Made by a program: the position numbers and the translations under genes. Below are positions 1 through 7,804 of a DNA stretch of 64,000 nt, piece after piece. The notes beneath the pieces are model-generated. The model worked only from the letters and a program-made list of their open reading frames with translations. It did not search any database and had not been told where the DNA came from. The stretch comes from Chitinophaga sp. SYP-B3965 (GTDB lineage Bacteria; Bacteroidota; Bacteroidia; Chitinophagales; Chitinophagaceae), in the NCBI RefSeq assembly GCF_009647655.1, contig NZ_WJFD01000004.1:310001-374000 (forward strand), read 5' to 3'. Each line of letters starts with the position of its first letter. Position 1 is the first letter of the stretch.

Positions 1-1111
1 CCAGCTGATGGTGAAGATCGTGAAGGACGAACTCGCAGATCTGATGGGCAACACGGAAGTGGAACTGGACATCAAAACCAACCCCACCGTGATCCTGATC
101 GCCGGCCTGCAAGGTTCCGGTAAAACCACTTTCTCCGGTAAACTCGCCAATTTCCTCAAAACACAAAAGAACAAGAAACCCTTACTGGTAGCGGCGGATA
201 TTTACCGCCCTGCAGCGATCGACCAGTTGAAAGTACTCGGCGGCCAGGTAGGGGTAGAAGTATATAGCGAACCTGAGAACAAGAATGCCGTACAGATAGC
301 AGAAAACGCTATCAAACACGCAAAAGCCCAGGGCAACAACATCGTGATCATCGATACCGCCGGTCGTTTGGCTGTAGATGAGGTGATGATGACCGAGGTG
401 GCCGATATCAAAGCCGCCGTGAAACCACAGGAGATCCTTTTTGTGGTGGATGCTATGACCGGCCAGGATGCCGTAAATACAGCCAAAGCGTTCAACGACC
501 GCCTGGACTTTACCGGCGTAGTATTAACGAAATTAGACGGTGATACCCGCGGTGGTGCGGCGTTAACCATCAAATATACCGTGCAGAAGCCCATCAAGTT
601 CGTGAGCATGGGCGAAAAACTGGATACGCTGGATGTGTTCTATCCTGAACGGATGGCACAGCGGATCCTGGGGATGGGAGATATCACCACCCTCGTAGAA
701 AGGGCACAAGCGCAATTCAACGAGGAGCAGGCTAAAAAGCTCGAAAAGAAGATCCGCCAGAACCAGTTCGATTTTGACGATTTCAAAGAGCAATTGCAGC
801 AGATCAAGAAGATGGGTAGCATCAAGGACCTGCTGGGTATGATCCCAGGGGTGGGTAAAGCGGTAAAAGACCTCGATATCAGCGATGATTCCTTCAAAGG
901 CATAGAAGCTATGATCAATTCCATGACCCCCGCAGAAAGGGGCAATCCGGACCTGATAGATGGCAGCCGCCGGAAACGTATTGCCAAAGGAGCCGGTAAG
1001 GACATCACAGATGTGAACCAGTTCATGAAGCAATTTGAGCAGATGAGACAGATGATGAAGATGATGAACAAAATGCCAGGTGGGGCTAAAGGCCTCAAAA
1101 TGAGAGGTTAA
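1..1111 (+). CDS. ffh: Signal recognition particle protein Ffh (5' truncated)
   Basis: GTPase of the signal recognition particle, which binds 4.5S RNA and delivers nascent membrane proteins to FtsY and the translocon. The reading frame is open from base 2, so the window cuts the gene; compared with the usual length of about 450 residues, roughly the first 80 residues (most of the N domain) are missing. Visible G-domain motifs are the P-loop GLQGSGKTT, DTAGR and TKLDGDTRGG. The C-terminal M domain carries the RNA-binding stretch DGSRRKRIAKGAG and ends in a methionine-rich tail (MRQMMKMMNKMPGG) that forms the signal-peptide groove. The stop is at 1109-1111, followed by a 180-bp gap with the rpsP promoter. 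The ATG at base 8 is an internal Met, not the start. Identification is secure. Confidence 0.97.
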   Translation, partial: QLMVKIVKDELADLMGNTEVELDIKTNPTVILIAGLQGSGKTTFSGKLANFLKTQKNKKPLLVAADIYRPAAIDQLKVLGGQVGVEVYSEPENKNAVQIAENAIKHAKAQGNNIVIIDTAGRLAVDEVMMTEVADIKAAVKPQEILFVVDAMTGQDAVNTAKAFNDRLDFTGVVLTKLDGDTRGGAALTIKYTVQKPIKFVSMGEKLDTLDVFYPERMAQRILGMGDITTLVERAQAQFNEEQAKKLEKKIRQNQFDFDDFKEQLQQIKKMGSIKDLLGMIPGVGKAVKDLDISDDSFKGIEAMINSMTPAERGNPDLIDGSRRKRIAKGAGKDITDVNQFMKQFEQMRQMMKMMNKMPGGAKGLKMRG

Positions 1112-1122
1112 ACAGGTTGACA

Positions 1123-1164
1123 AATGATAAAACACCTTGATTTGTAAGGGGTTAATTTATCATT
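1123..1164 (+). other. Stem-loop after ffh
   Basis: Just after the ffh stop, 9-bp arms (AATGATAAA at 1123-1131 and TTTATCATT at 1156-1164) enclose a smaller CCTT/AAGG stem. A second pairing, AAGGG near 1146 with CCCTT near 1169, would compete with it. There is no U-tract, so it is not a standard intrinsic terminator. It may protect the ffh 3' end or lie ahead of the rpsP promoter without function. Confidence 0.3.
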
Positions 1165-1200
1165 CACAACCCTTGAAAGATAATCAGCAAATGAAAAGTT

Positions 1201-1231
1201 TTTGAGAATTTGAATTTTAGGACTACATTTG
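1201..1231 (+). promoter_or_regulatory. Bacteroidota-type promoter of rpsP
   Basis: TTTG at 1201-1204 and TACATTTG at 1224-1231 are separated by 19 bp. This fits the Bacteroidota housekeeping consensus (-33 TTTG, 19-21 bp, -7 TAnnTTTG) exactly. Transcription would begin near 1235, giving rpsP a leader of roughly 55 nt. Confidence 0.75.
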
Positions 1232-1291
1232 CTGCCCGATTGAAACAATTTTTATTCACTAACAACTCGCACCAAATAACTCGACTTATTT

Positions 1292-1753
1292 ATGCCAGTA
1301 AAGATCAGATTACAGAGACACGGCGCTAAAAAGAGACCTTTTTACTTTATCGTAGTGGCTGATGCCCGCGCGCCAAGGGATGGTAAATTCATCCAAAAGA
1401 TCGGTACATACAATCCTTTGACTGTACCAGCTTCTATCAACATCGACACGCAAAAAGCATTACGCTGGTTGCAGAAAGGTGCACAACCTACCGATACTGT
1501 TAGACGCATCCTGTCATTCAAAGGTGTACTTTACCTGAAACACCTCCTGAGAGGGGTTAAACTCGGATTGTTCGATGAGCCAACTGCTTACACTAAGTTT
1601 GAGCAATGGCAGGCAGACCACGAAGAAAAAGTATCTGCTCGTCGTGAACACCAGAAGAGAGCTGCCCGCGCAGTAACTCCTATCGTGAGAAAAGTGGAAG
1701 ATGCTCCTGCTGCCTCAGCTCCTGAAGCTGAAGAAGGCCCTGCAGAAGCTTAA
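1292..1753 (+). CDS. rpsP: 30S ribosomal protein S16
   Basis: Small-subunit ribosomal protein needed for 30S assembly. The N-terminal part is typical S16: MPVKIRLQRHGAKKRPFY, the VVADARAPRDGKFIQ segment, then IGTYNP. At 153 residues it is about twice the length of the E. coli protein. The extra C-terminal region (from about residue 85) is charged and then Ala/Glu/Pro-rich, ending EAEEGPAEA; such tails are common in Bacteroidota S16. It heads the classic rpsP-rimM-trmD-rplS order but is separated from rimM by a very strong hairpin, which would let S16 be made in excess over RimM and TrmD. Confidence 0.97.
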   Translation: MPVKIRLQRHGAKKRPFYFIVVADARAPRDGKFIQKIGTYNPLTVPASINIDTQKALRWLQKGAQPTDTVRRILSFKGVLYLKHLLRGVKLGLFDEPTAYTKFEQWQADHEEKVSARREHQKRAARAVTPIVRKVEDAPAASAPEAEEGPAEA

Positions 1754-1771
1754 TTCTTCAAATACCATATT

Positions 1772-1816
1772 GCAAAAAGGGAAGATTTGTTCGCAAATAT
1801 TCCCTTTTTGCTTTTT
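1772..1816 (+). terminator. Strong hairpin with TTCG loop between rpsP and rimM
   Basis: Arms at 1772-1789 and 1794-1811 are complementary over 18 bp with one mismatch, closed by the stable tetraloop TTCG and followed by TTTTT (1812-1816). It has the form of an intrinsic terminator but lies inside the rpsP-rimM-trmD gene order, ending only 15 nt before the rimM ATG. It probably acts as a partial terminator or attenuator, or as a stabilised rpsP 3' end. No promoter match is visible between it and rimM, so read-through is presumably needed. Confidence 0.75.
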
Positions 1817-1831
1817 AAAAGGCATCCTTGA

Positions 1832-2356
1832 ATGGCTAATTATTTCAATATCGGGAAACTCGCTGCCGCTTATGGTACAGACGGGGAATTCATTCTCCGG
1901 CACAGCCTGGGAAAGAAAACTGCCCTGAAAGACATCACAGCGGTGTTCGTCGAAGAACGCAAGGATAGTTTCATGCCTTACTTCATTCAGAAAGCCAAAG
2001 CCAAAGACACGGAAAATACCTATATCAAACTGGAAGGTATTGATACGCGGGAAGCTACGCGGATACTGCTGCAGAAAGGGATCTACCTGGAAGAAGCAGA
2101 CTTTAAAGGCCTGGCTTCCGCCGATGCACCCTTATCCCTCTTAGGTTTTAAGGTAGAAGACAAGGAAGCCGGTTTGCTGGGTGAAATTGAGGAGATCATT
2201 GAAATGCCGCTGCAGATCCTGGCTAAGGTGATGTTTAAGGAAAAGGAGATGTTACTCCCGCTCAACGAACAGACCCTGCTGAAGGTAGACAAGAAACAAC
2301 AGATCGTATACCTGGAACTGCCGGATGGCCTGCTGGACATCTATTTAGGGAAATAA
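1832..2356 (+). CDS. rimM: Ribosome maturation factor RimM
   Basis: 16S rRNA processing factor that binds S19 and helps mature the 30S head. The 174 residues match the family length. The N-terminal RimM domain opens with NIGKLAAAYGTDGEF; the family usually has V.G.HG.G.E/V here, so YGT replaces the usual HG. The PRC-barrel half follows from about residue 95 (LLGFKVEDKEAGLLGEIEEI to the C-terminus). It sits between rpsP and trmD as in most bacteria, and its stop is 10 nt before the trmD ATG, so the two are probably translated from one message. The ATG at 1832 is the only start that keeps the conserved N-terminus. Confidence 0.93.
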   Translation: MANYFNIGKLAAAYGTDGEFILRHSLGKKTALKDITAVFVEERKDSFMPYFIQKAKAKDTENTYIKLEGIDTREATRILLQKGIYLEEADFKGLASADAPLSLLGFKVEDKEAGLLGEIEEIIEMPLQILAKVMFKEKEMLLPLNEQTLLKVDKKQQIVYLELPDGLLDIYLGK

Positions 2357-2366
2357 ACCATTGATC

Positions 2367-3047
2367 ATGCGGATAGACATCATTACCGTATTACCGGAAC
2401 TGCTGGAAAGCCCTTTTGCACATTCTATCATGAAACGTGCACAGAGCAAGGGTTTACTGGAAGTACACGTGCATCATTTGCGCCAGTATTCCACTTTTCG
2501 CCAGAACCAGGTGGACGATTACCAGTTTGGCGGCGGCGCCGGCATGGTGATGATGATAGAGCCACTGGTGAATGCCATAGAGGCATTGCAAAAGGAAGTG
2601 ACCTACGATGAGATCATCTATCTCACACCGGATGGCAAACCTTTTAACCAGCGGATGGCCAACGGGCTTTCCCTGAAAGGGAACCTGCTGCTGATCTGCG
2701 GACATTACAAAGGCATAGATGAACGCGTACGGGAGCATTTTGTGACCCTTGAGGTATCCATCGGGGATTTTGTACTCTCCGGGGGAGAACTGGCCGCAGC
2801 GGTGATGGTTGATGCCATAGGGCGTCTTTTACCCGGTGTGCTGAATGATGAAACCTCCGCTTTGTTCGATTCCTTCCAGGATAACCTGCTGGCGCCTCCG
2901 GTGTATACCAGGCCGGAAGAGTTCCGGGGATGGAAAGTACCGGCCATTTTACTGAGCGGGGATCACCGGAAAGTAGACGAGTGGCGGCATGAAGAGGCCC
3001 TGAGGAGAACAAAAGAGCGCCGGCCGGACATCTTAAGCCATGATTAG
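2367..3047 (+). CDS. trmD: tRNA (guanine-N1)-methyltransferase TrmD
   Basis: SPOUT-class enzyme that methylates G37 of tRNAs using S-adenosylmethionine, preventing +1 frameshifts. I place the start at the ATG 2367 (MRIDIITVLPELL), which matches the conserved N-terminus, rather than the TTG two codons upstream. Family motifs are GGGAGMVMMIEPL, LICGHYKGIDERV and the trefoil-knot segment EVSIGDFVLSGGELAA. The C-terminal part contains PAILLSGDHRKVDEWR. At 226 residues it is slightly shorter than the E. coli enzyme. It follows rimM by 10 nt and precedes rplS, which has its own promoter. Confidence 0.96.
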   Translation: MRIDIITVLPELLESPFAHSIMKRAQSKGLLEVHVHHLRQYSTFRQNQVDDYQFGGGAGMVMMIEPLVNAIEALQKEVTYDEIIYLTPDGKPFNQRMANGLSLKGNLLLICGHYKGIDERVREHFVTLEVSIGDFVLSGGELAAAVMVDAIGRLLPGVLNDETSALFDSFQDNLLAPPVYTRPEEFRGWKVPAILLSGDHRKVDEWRHEEALRRTKERRPDILSHD

Positions 3048-3080
3048 CAACTAAAATTTTTTAAAAACAGCGAAAAGGTC

Positions 3081-3110
3081 TTGGTATTTGGATATAGTTC
3101 CTTACCTTTG
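3081..3110 (+). promoter_or_regulatory. Promoter of rplS
   Basis: TTG at 3081-3083 and TACCTTTG at 3103-3110 are 19 bp apart, an exact match to the Bacteroidota consensus. It lies between the trmD stop and the rplS ATG (3133), so rplS need not depend on the upstream operon. Confidence 0.75.
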
Positions 3111-3132
3111 CCGTCCTATAAATTAGAAAAAG

Positions 3133-3480
3133 ATGAACGCAATTTCTTTTGTTCACGAACAGTTGACTGCTGCAAAGCAATTTCCTAAGTTCAAAGCCGG
3201 TGACAACGTTACCGTTAACTATAAGATCGTAGAAGGAAACAAGGAACGTATCCAGTCCTTCAAAGGTGATGTTGTAAAAACGCAGGGCACTGGATTTACA
3301 GCATCTTTCACTGTGCGCAAGATCTCTGACGGGGTTGGTGTGGAAAGGTTGTTCCCAATGCATTCACCAAATATCGACTCTATCGTACTGAATAAAGTAG
3401 GTAAGGTAAGAAGGGCGAAACTGTATTACCTGCGCGAGCGTCAAGGTAAAGCAGCACGTATCAAGGAAAAAAGGGTTTAG
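3133..3480 (+). CDS. rplS: 50S ribosomal protein L19
   Basis: Large-subunit protein at the 30S-50S interface. The 115-residue length is normal. Characteristic segments are FKAGDNVTVNYKIVEGNKER, IQSFKGDVV and the basic tail LYYLRERQGKAARIKEK. It is the last gene of the rpsP-rimM-trmD-rplS set and has its own promoter 23 nt upstream of the start and a strong terminator 26 nt after the stop, so it can form a single-gene transcript. Confidence 0.97.
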   Translation: MNAISFVHEQLTAAKQFPKFKAGDNVTVNYKIVEGNKERIQSFKGDVVKTQGTGFTASFTVRKISDGVGVERLFPMHSPNIDSIVLNKVGKVRRAKLYYLRERQGKAARIKEKRV

Positions 3481-3505
3481 TACTAATACAGGAAAATTAA
3501 TTCTT

Positions 3506-3536
3506 GACGGGAGTCCATTGGGCTTCCGTCTTTTTT
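3506..3536 (+). terminator. Intrinsic terminator of rplS
   Basis: GACGGGAGTCC (3506-3516), loop ATT, GGGCTTCCGTC (3520-3530) form an 11-bp stem with two G-T pairs, followed by six T. It closes the ribosomal-protein unit. Confidence 0.85.
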
Positions 3537-3750
3537 ATTTGGGGTAGAGAAAGAACGTTTGCAGAAACGGTAGGGTGTTTTCAGAAACAGGAAGGTATTC
3601 CGGCGCTAAAACATCTGTTTTCCCCTTATCTGCGTATATTTTAACAGATAATCACCGAAACAACTATGCAACAGTGAAAATCCTTCCAAACCCACATCCA
3701 TCACGCCTTCGCATGCTTCCTTAAAACTTAATTAAAGTCCTGCGATTGCA
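3537..3750. other. Non-coding gap between rplS and tatA
   Basis: No convincing coding frame, tRNA or repeat element in these 214 bp. The only pattern is a loose near-repeat of CAGAAACGG / CAGAAACAGG around 3558-3592. The tatA promoter begins directly after it. Confidence 0.6.
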
Positions 3751-3781
3751 TTGAAAAACCCCGAATTAAAACCTATCTTTG
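3751..3781 (+). promoter_or_regulatory. Promoter of tatA
   Basis: TTG at 3751-3753 and TATCTTTG at 3774-3781 with a 20-bp spacer match the Bacteroidota consensus. The leader to the tatA ATG (3809) would be about 25 nt. Confidence 0.7.
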
Positions 3782-3808
3782 TTAGCTGAACATTATAAAA
3801 ACTGAGAA

Positions 3809-4036
3809 ATGACTGCAATTTTCGTTAAATCACCGCTTTTACTTTTTCAAGAACTGGGCATGACTGAACTTATCCTTATCGCTTTGGTAGTATTGCTCCT
3901 GTTCGGAGGTAAGAAAATCCCTGAACTGATGCGTGGCCTGGGTAAAGGTATCCGTGAATTCAAAGATGCCAAAGACAACGTGCGTCGCGAAATGGAAGAA
4001 GGCATGAAAGAAGGCGAAGTTAAGAAGAACGTTTAG
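3809..4036 (+). CDS. tatA: Twin-arginine translocase subunit TatA/TatE
   Basis: Pore-forming component of the Tat pathway, which exports folded proteins across the inner membrane. The 75-residue protein has a single membrane helix (about residues 18-33, ELILIALVVLLLFGGKKIPE), the hinge motif FGGKKIPELMRGLGKG and an amphipathic, charged tail (REFKDAKDNVRREMEEG). The first 17 residues are longer than in many TatA proteins; an internal ATG at 3860 is possible but would start inside the helix region, and the promoter position favours 3809. No tatC or tatB lies nearby. A candidate Tat substrate in this window is the phosphoesterase at 35351, whose N-terminus carries RRDLIKK. Confidence 0.92.
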   Translation: MTAIFVKSPLLLFQELGMTELILIALVVLLLFGGKKIPELMRGLGKGIREFKDAKDNVRREMEEGMKEGEVKKNV

Positions 4037-4114
4037 TAGCTTCTCTCCCGCAATAGAAAGAGTAGAGGATTTCCGCATTAGATAGAGATCTCCCATTGTA
4101 AGATTTAAACTGGT

Positions 4115-5566
4115 TTGGGTTTGACTGAATTCAGCAGTATATCGTCTTTTCATGAGGCGTTGTATGCCGGAAAAACGACCTGCGAGGCAATGGTGCGTTT
4201 GTATCAGGGCCGGATTGAGCAGGCCCGGCATTTGAACGCATACCTGGAAGTGTTTACCCAGGAAGCTTTGACGCAGGCAGCGGCACTGGATGCGCGTATC
4301 CAAAAAGGAGAGCGCCCCGGTAGTTTGGCCGGAGTAGTAATAGGCATCAAAGATGTCATCTGCTATAAAGGCCATCAGGTTACCGCTGCTTCAAAGATCC
4401 TGGAAGGATTTACTTCCCTTTATTCTGCAACAGCCGTAGAGCGGCTGATCACTGAAGGCGCCATTATCATCGGGCGCCTTAATTGTGATGAGTTTGCTAT
4501 GGGCTCCACCAACGAGAACTCTGCCTATGGCAATGTGCTCAATGCCCTGGATAATACACGGGTACCCGGAGGAAGTTCCGGAGGGTCCGCTGTAGCTGTT
4601 CAGGCAGGTTTGTGCCAGGTAAGCCTGGGTAGCGATACCGGCGGTTCCGTACGCCAGCCGGCCGATTTTTGTGGTATTGTAGGGCTGAAACCCAGTTATG
4701 GAAGGATATCGCGGCATGGGCTTATCGCCTATGCTTCTTCATTTGACCAAATAGGCATTTTTGGCTCGAATATTGCAGATGTGGCCCTGGTTCTACAAGT
4801 CATCGCCGGGCCGGATTCTTTTGATAGTACAGCGTCTCAAAGCAAAGTACCTGATTATCAATCTAGTCTCCAGCACAATAAAAACCGGAGATTTGCGTAT
4901 TTAAAAGACGCCCTGCATCACGAAGGCCTTGATCCTGAGATGCGTGGGGGATATGAGAGTTTCTTTGAAGATTTGAAAGCAGAAGGACACACCGTAGAAG
5001 GGGTGAACTTCGATTACCTGGATTATGTAGTGGCAGCCTATTATGTGCTCACCACCGCAGAAGCCTCCAGCAACCTCAGCCGGTTCGACGGGGTTAAGTA
5101 CGGTTACCGTACCCCTGAAAATAACCTGGACCTCACCGATTTCTATAAAAGAAGCAGGTCTGAGGGATTTGGAAAAGAGGTAAAACGCCGCATCTTATTG
5201 GGCACATTTGTGTTGAGCGCCGGTTACTACGACGCTTATTTCACTAAAGCCCAGCAAGTTAGGAGGCTGGTAGTAGAAAGGATGCAAAACATCCTGGCCG
5301 AATATGACGCCATTCTGCTGCCCACCGTACCTACAACGGCCTTTAAGATTGGAGAAAAAATGGATGATCCCATAGCTATGTATCTGGCAGACATTTACAC
5401 AGTTTTAGCCAATCTGACCGGGGTTCCGGCAATTTCCGTACCTTTGCAAAGGCATTCAAACGGGATGCCATATGGTATACAGATCATCACGAAGGAGTTT
5501 GACGAAGAGAACTTGTTACAAATAGCAAATAGTATGTTGCATGAGCAGCAAGTAAACATAGAATAA
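4115..5566 (+). CDS. gatA: Glutamyl/aspartyl-tRNA amidotransferase subunit A
   Basis: Amidase subunit of GatCAB, which releases ammonia from glutamine to convert Glu-tRNA(Gln) or Asp-tRNA(Asn) to the amidated form. It has the amidase-signature fold with the Ser-cisSer-Lys triad: K79 (VVIGIKDV), S154 (PGGSSGGSA) and S178 (SDTGGSVRQPADFCG). These positions equal those of the S. aureus enzyme when numbered from the TTG at 4115. There is no ATG before residue 26, which lies inside the conserved N-terminal helix, so the start is a TTG at 4115 or 4121. gatB and gatC are not in the window, so the subunits are encoded apart. The mltD-like gene begins 13 nt downstream and may be co-transcribed. Confidence 0.93.
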   Translation: MGLTEFSSISSFHEALYAGKTTCEAMVRLYQGRIEQARHLNAYLEVFTQEALTQAAALDARIQKGERPGSLAGVVIGIKDVICYKGHQVTAASKILEGFTSLYSATAVERLITEGAIIIGRLNCDEFAMGSTNENSAYGNVLNALDNTRVPGGSSGGSAVAVQAGLCQVSLGSDTGGSVRQPADFCGIVGLKPSYGRISRHGLIAYASSFDQIGIFGSNIADVALVLQVIAGPDSFDSTASQSKVPDYQSSLQHNKNRRFAYLKDALHHEGLDPEMRGGYESFFEDLKAEGHTVEGVNFDYLDYVVAAYYVLTTAEASSNLSRFDGVKYGYRTPENNLDLTDFYKRSRSEGFGKEVKRRILLGTFVLSAGYYDAYFTKAQQVRRLVVERMQNILAEYDAILLPTVPTTAFKIGEKMDDPIAMYLADIYTVLANLTGVPAISVPLQRHSNGMPYGIQIITKEFDEENLLQIANSMLHEQQVNIE

Positions 5567-5579
5567 AACAACAACGCGT

Positions 5580-6818
5580 ATGACGAAAGTCTTTTTATCA
5601 CTCCTATTGCCGGCCTTGGGGATATTTACCAGTGAAGCTGCAGCCAGCAATATGAGCCCTAAGGAGATGGCTATCCCGGGAATTGAATTATCCGCTGATA
5701 CCTCAGTCACTCTTAAGAAATCCGCACACCTGCCGAAAGACACCGTGCTGCCAGCCGCTTCTCCCGCTACCTTAGCGGTGAAACAAGCTGCACAGGCTAT
5801 GCCAGTGGTCGTTCGCAATCCCAAGGTGTACGAACAAATGAATAATCACTACATTACCGGATATGTAAATGATTACGCCACCCGTTACAGCCAGCACCTC
5901 GCGGTGATGGTAGAAAGAGCGGCGCCGTACTTTACTATGATCGAAAAGGTTTTCACAGACCACGGGATCCCCGAGGAAATGAAATACCTGGCCGTGATCG
6001 AATCCGGAATGACCTACAATGCCCGCTCAAGGGTTGGCGCCGTAGGAATGTGGCAGTTCATGAGCAGCACAGCCAGGATCTTTGGGCTGAGCGTAGGAAA
6101 GAAAGTGGACGAACGTAAGGATTTCTACAAATCCACCGTGGCCGCCGCCAAATTCCTGAATGAACTGTACGAGCAGTTTGATGACTGGTTATTAGTAGTA
6201 GCAGCTTACAATTGTGGTGCAGGTGGTGTGCAAAGAGCACAAAAGATCAGTGGAAGAAGTGATTTCTGGGGTATCCAGTATTTCCTCCCCGCTGAGTCCC
6301 GCAACCATGTATACAAATTCATCGCCACCGGTTACATCCTGGATCGTTTCAATACCTTCTTTGGTGTGAGCGATAACTATGCAGCCCCTGCAGCAAGAAT
6401 GACCCTGCCCGCAGAAATGAAGAAAACAGGGCCACTGTCTGACGAAGATCTGTACAACACCGTAGTTTTCAATATCTCCGGTAAATACAAACTCGAGGCG
6501 ATTGCAAAGAAACTGTCCGTTGATGCAGCAGAAATGGAAAGATTAAATCCAAACTTTGCTTCTTCCCTGGCAGGCGAAACCAGCAGTTACGATCTGAGGA
6601 TACCGAAAGAGAAAATGAAAACATTCCAGGCAGAGAAAGAAGAGATCCTGAAAGAATCCCTTCAATTGACACTGGATGATAAAGCGGCAACAGTAGATAA
6701 GTCACGTTTCCCCGCTCCGGTTAAAAGGCCTGAAGTGAATGCAAACACTGCTAAGAAAAAGGTAGTAACTGCAAAGAAAACGACGACTAAGAAAAAGAAA
6801 ACAACGAGAAGAAGATAA
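5580..6818 (+). CDS. MltD-like lytic murein transglycosylase with LysM
   Basis: Cleaves peptidoglycan glycan strands to 1,6-anhydro ends; expected in the periplasm. Residues 1-22 look like a signal peptide (FLSLLLPALGIFTSEAAA). The SLT domain covers about residues 105-240, with catalytic E141 in AVIESGMTYNARS, then GAVGMWQFM and the AAYNCGAGGVQRA motif. A LysM-like domain follows at about residues 285-345 (VVFNISGKYKLEAIAKKL, then LNPNF). The tail is very rich in Lys, Thr and Arg (ending KKKKTTRRR), which could bind the anionic wall. The E. coli MltD lipobox is absent. It lies 13 nt after gatA and ends at a strong terminator. Confidence 0.88.
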   Translation: MTKVFLSLLLPALGIFTSEAAASNMSPKEMAIPGIELSADTSVTLKKSAHLPKDTVLPAASPATLAVKQAAQAMPVVVRNPKVYEQMNNHYITGYVNDYATRYSQHLAVMVERAAPYFTMIEKVFTDHGIPEEMKYLAVIESGMTYNARSRVGAVGMWQFMSSTARIFGLSVGKKVDERKDFYKSTVAAAKFLNELYEQFDDWLLVVAAYNCGAGGVQRAQKISGRSDFWGIQYFLPAESRNHVYKFIATGYILDRFNTFFGVSDNYAAPAARMTLPAEMKKTGPLSDEDLYNTVVFNISGKYKLEAIAKKLSVDAAEMERLNPNFASSLAGETSSYDLRIPKEKMKTFQAEKEEILKESLQLTLDDKAATVDKSRFPAPVKRPEVNANTAKKKVVTAKKTTTKKKKTTRRR

Positions 6819-6840
6819 TTTATTGATACTGAAAGGAAAA

Positions 6841-6870
6841 GGCCCGCATGGATAACATGCGGGCCTTTTT
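6841..6870 (+). terminator. Intrinsic terminator after the transglycosylase gene
   Basis: GGCCCGCATG (6841-6850), loop GATAA, CATGCGGGCC (6856-6865), then TTTTT. A perfect 10-bp GC-rich stem. An A-rich stretch on the left gives some activity in the other direction, useful for the convergent deoR-type gene. Confidence 0.9.
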
Positions 6871-6874
6871 ATGT

Positions 6875-6930
6875 GTTTGCCGCGCAAGAAAGGGCGGTTT
6901 CTTTTCTTTTTCAGGTAGAGTCGCTTTTTT
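6875..6930 (+). repeat. Dispersed intergenic repeat, copy 1
   Basis: Begins GTTTGCCGCGCA, continues with AGGGCGG, then a pyrimidine-rich tract and CAGGTAGAG-like block before T6. It is similar along its length to 50029-50084 (same strand) and to 37535-37590 (opposite strand). All three lie between convergent genes. CCGC and GCGG could form a 4-bp stem ahead of the T-rich tail. Confidence 0.65.
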
Positions 6931-6951
6931 AAAAGAAGCTCTTTTCTTAGA

Positions 6952-7716
6952 CTATACGATCGTTACTTCAATCCCTACATCTTCCAGCAACTTCTTCATA
7001 TGATCAGAGACACCTTTATCCGTGATCACCTGATCAACATCCTCGAGCCGGCAGATCCTGCCAAAACCTCTCTTCCCGAATTTGGAAGAATCGCAGACCA
7101 CAATTGTTTTCTGTGCTGCTGCCATCATCTGCTGGTTAAGGTGCGCCTCATTGATATTAGAAGTAGTGAGCCCAAATTCCACATCAATCCCATCCACACC
7201 CAGGAACAATTTGCTGCAGGAAAAATCCGCGAGGATCTTTTCTGCATAAGTGCCGGTAACCGAAGAAGAGTTATTCCGCAGTACACCTCCCAGTTGCAAT
7301 ACTTCAATATCATGAAAACGATTCAATTCCAGGGCTACATGCAGCGCAGAGGTAATGATCATCAACGGTCCGCGGGGCTGGATATGCTGGGCTACTGCCA
7401 GTACCGTTGTGCCGGAGCCAATGATAATAGCATCGCCTGGTACAATGAGAGCCGCCGCCGCCTTTCCGATATTGTTCTTTTCCTCCCGCCTGATCTTCTC
7501 TTTCTCATTGACGGGCTTGTCGTTCGTATAGGGATTCTGTGCAGTGGCACCTCCGTGTGAGCGATATAGTAAACCCTTATCTTCCAGTAGTTTTAAATCC
7601 TTTCGAATTGTTACTCCGGAAACATCCAGTTCCTTGCAAAGCTCTAGAACGTTAATGTAACCTTTCTCCTGCAACCGGCTCAGAATAAACTTATGCCTCT
7701 CTGCGATATTGATCAT
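6952..7716 (-). CDS. DeoR/GlpR-family transcriptional regulator
   Basis: Sugar-phosphate-responsive repressor type. The N-terminal winged helix-turn-helix (residues 1-57) has the family signature: RHKFILSRLQEKGYINVLEL, then VTIRKDLKLLEDKGLLYRSHGGA. The DeoRC sensor domain (about residues 75-235, phosphosugar-isomerase-like fold) shows GDAIIIGSGTTV and CDSSKFGKRGF. Length (254) is normal. No sugar kinase, isomerase or transporter lies next to it, so its regulon cannot be read from context; the divergent side is the 3' end of the antiporter. It converges on the transglycosylase gene across a terminator. Confidence 0.92.
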   Translation of the reverse strand: MINIAERHKFILSRLQEKGYINVLELCKELDVSGVTIRKDLKLLEDKGLLYRSHGGATAQNPYTNDKPVNEKEKIRREEKNNIGKAAAALIVPGDAIIIGSGTTVLAVAQHIQPRGPLMIITSALHVALELNRFHDIEVLQLGGVLRNNSSSVTGTYAEKILADFSCSKLFLGVDGIDVEFGLTTSNINEAHLNQQMMAAAQKTIVVCDSSKFGKRGFGRICRLEDVDQVITDKGVSDHMKKLLEDVGIEVTIV

Positions 7717-7804
7717 TGGAATATTGGGATAGCTTCCCGCCTAATTTACAGCAGATTTTTAGAAAAGATGCTAAAATGTTAGCAGCCAGGAACTGAGTTA
7801 ATAA

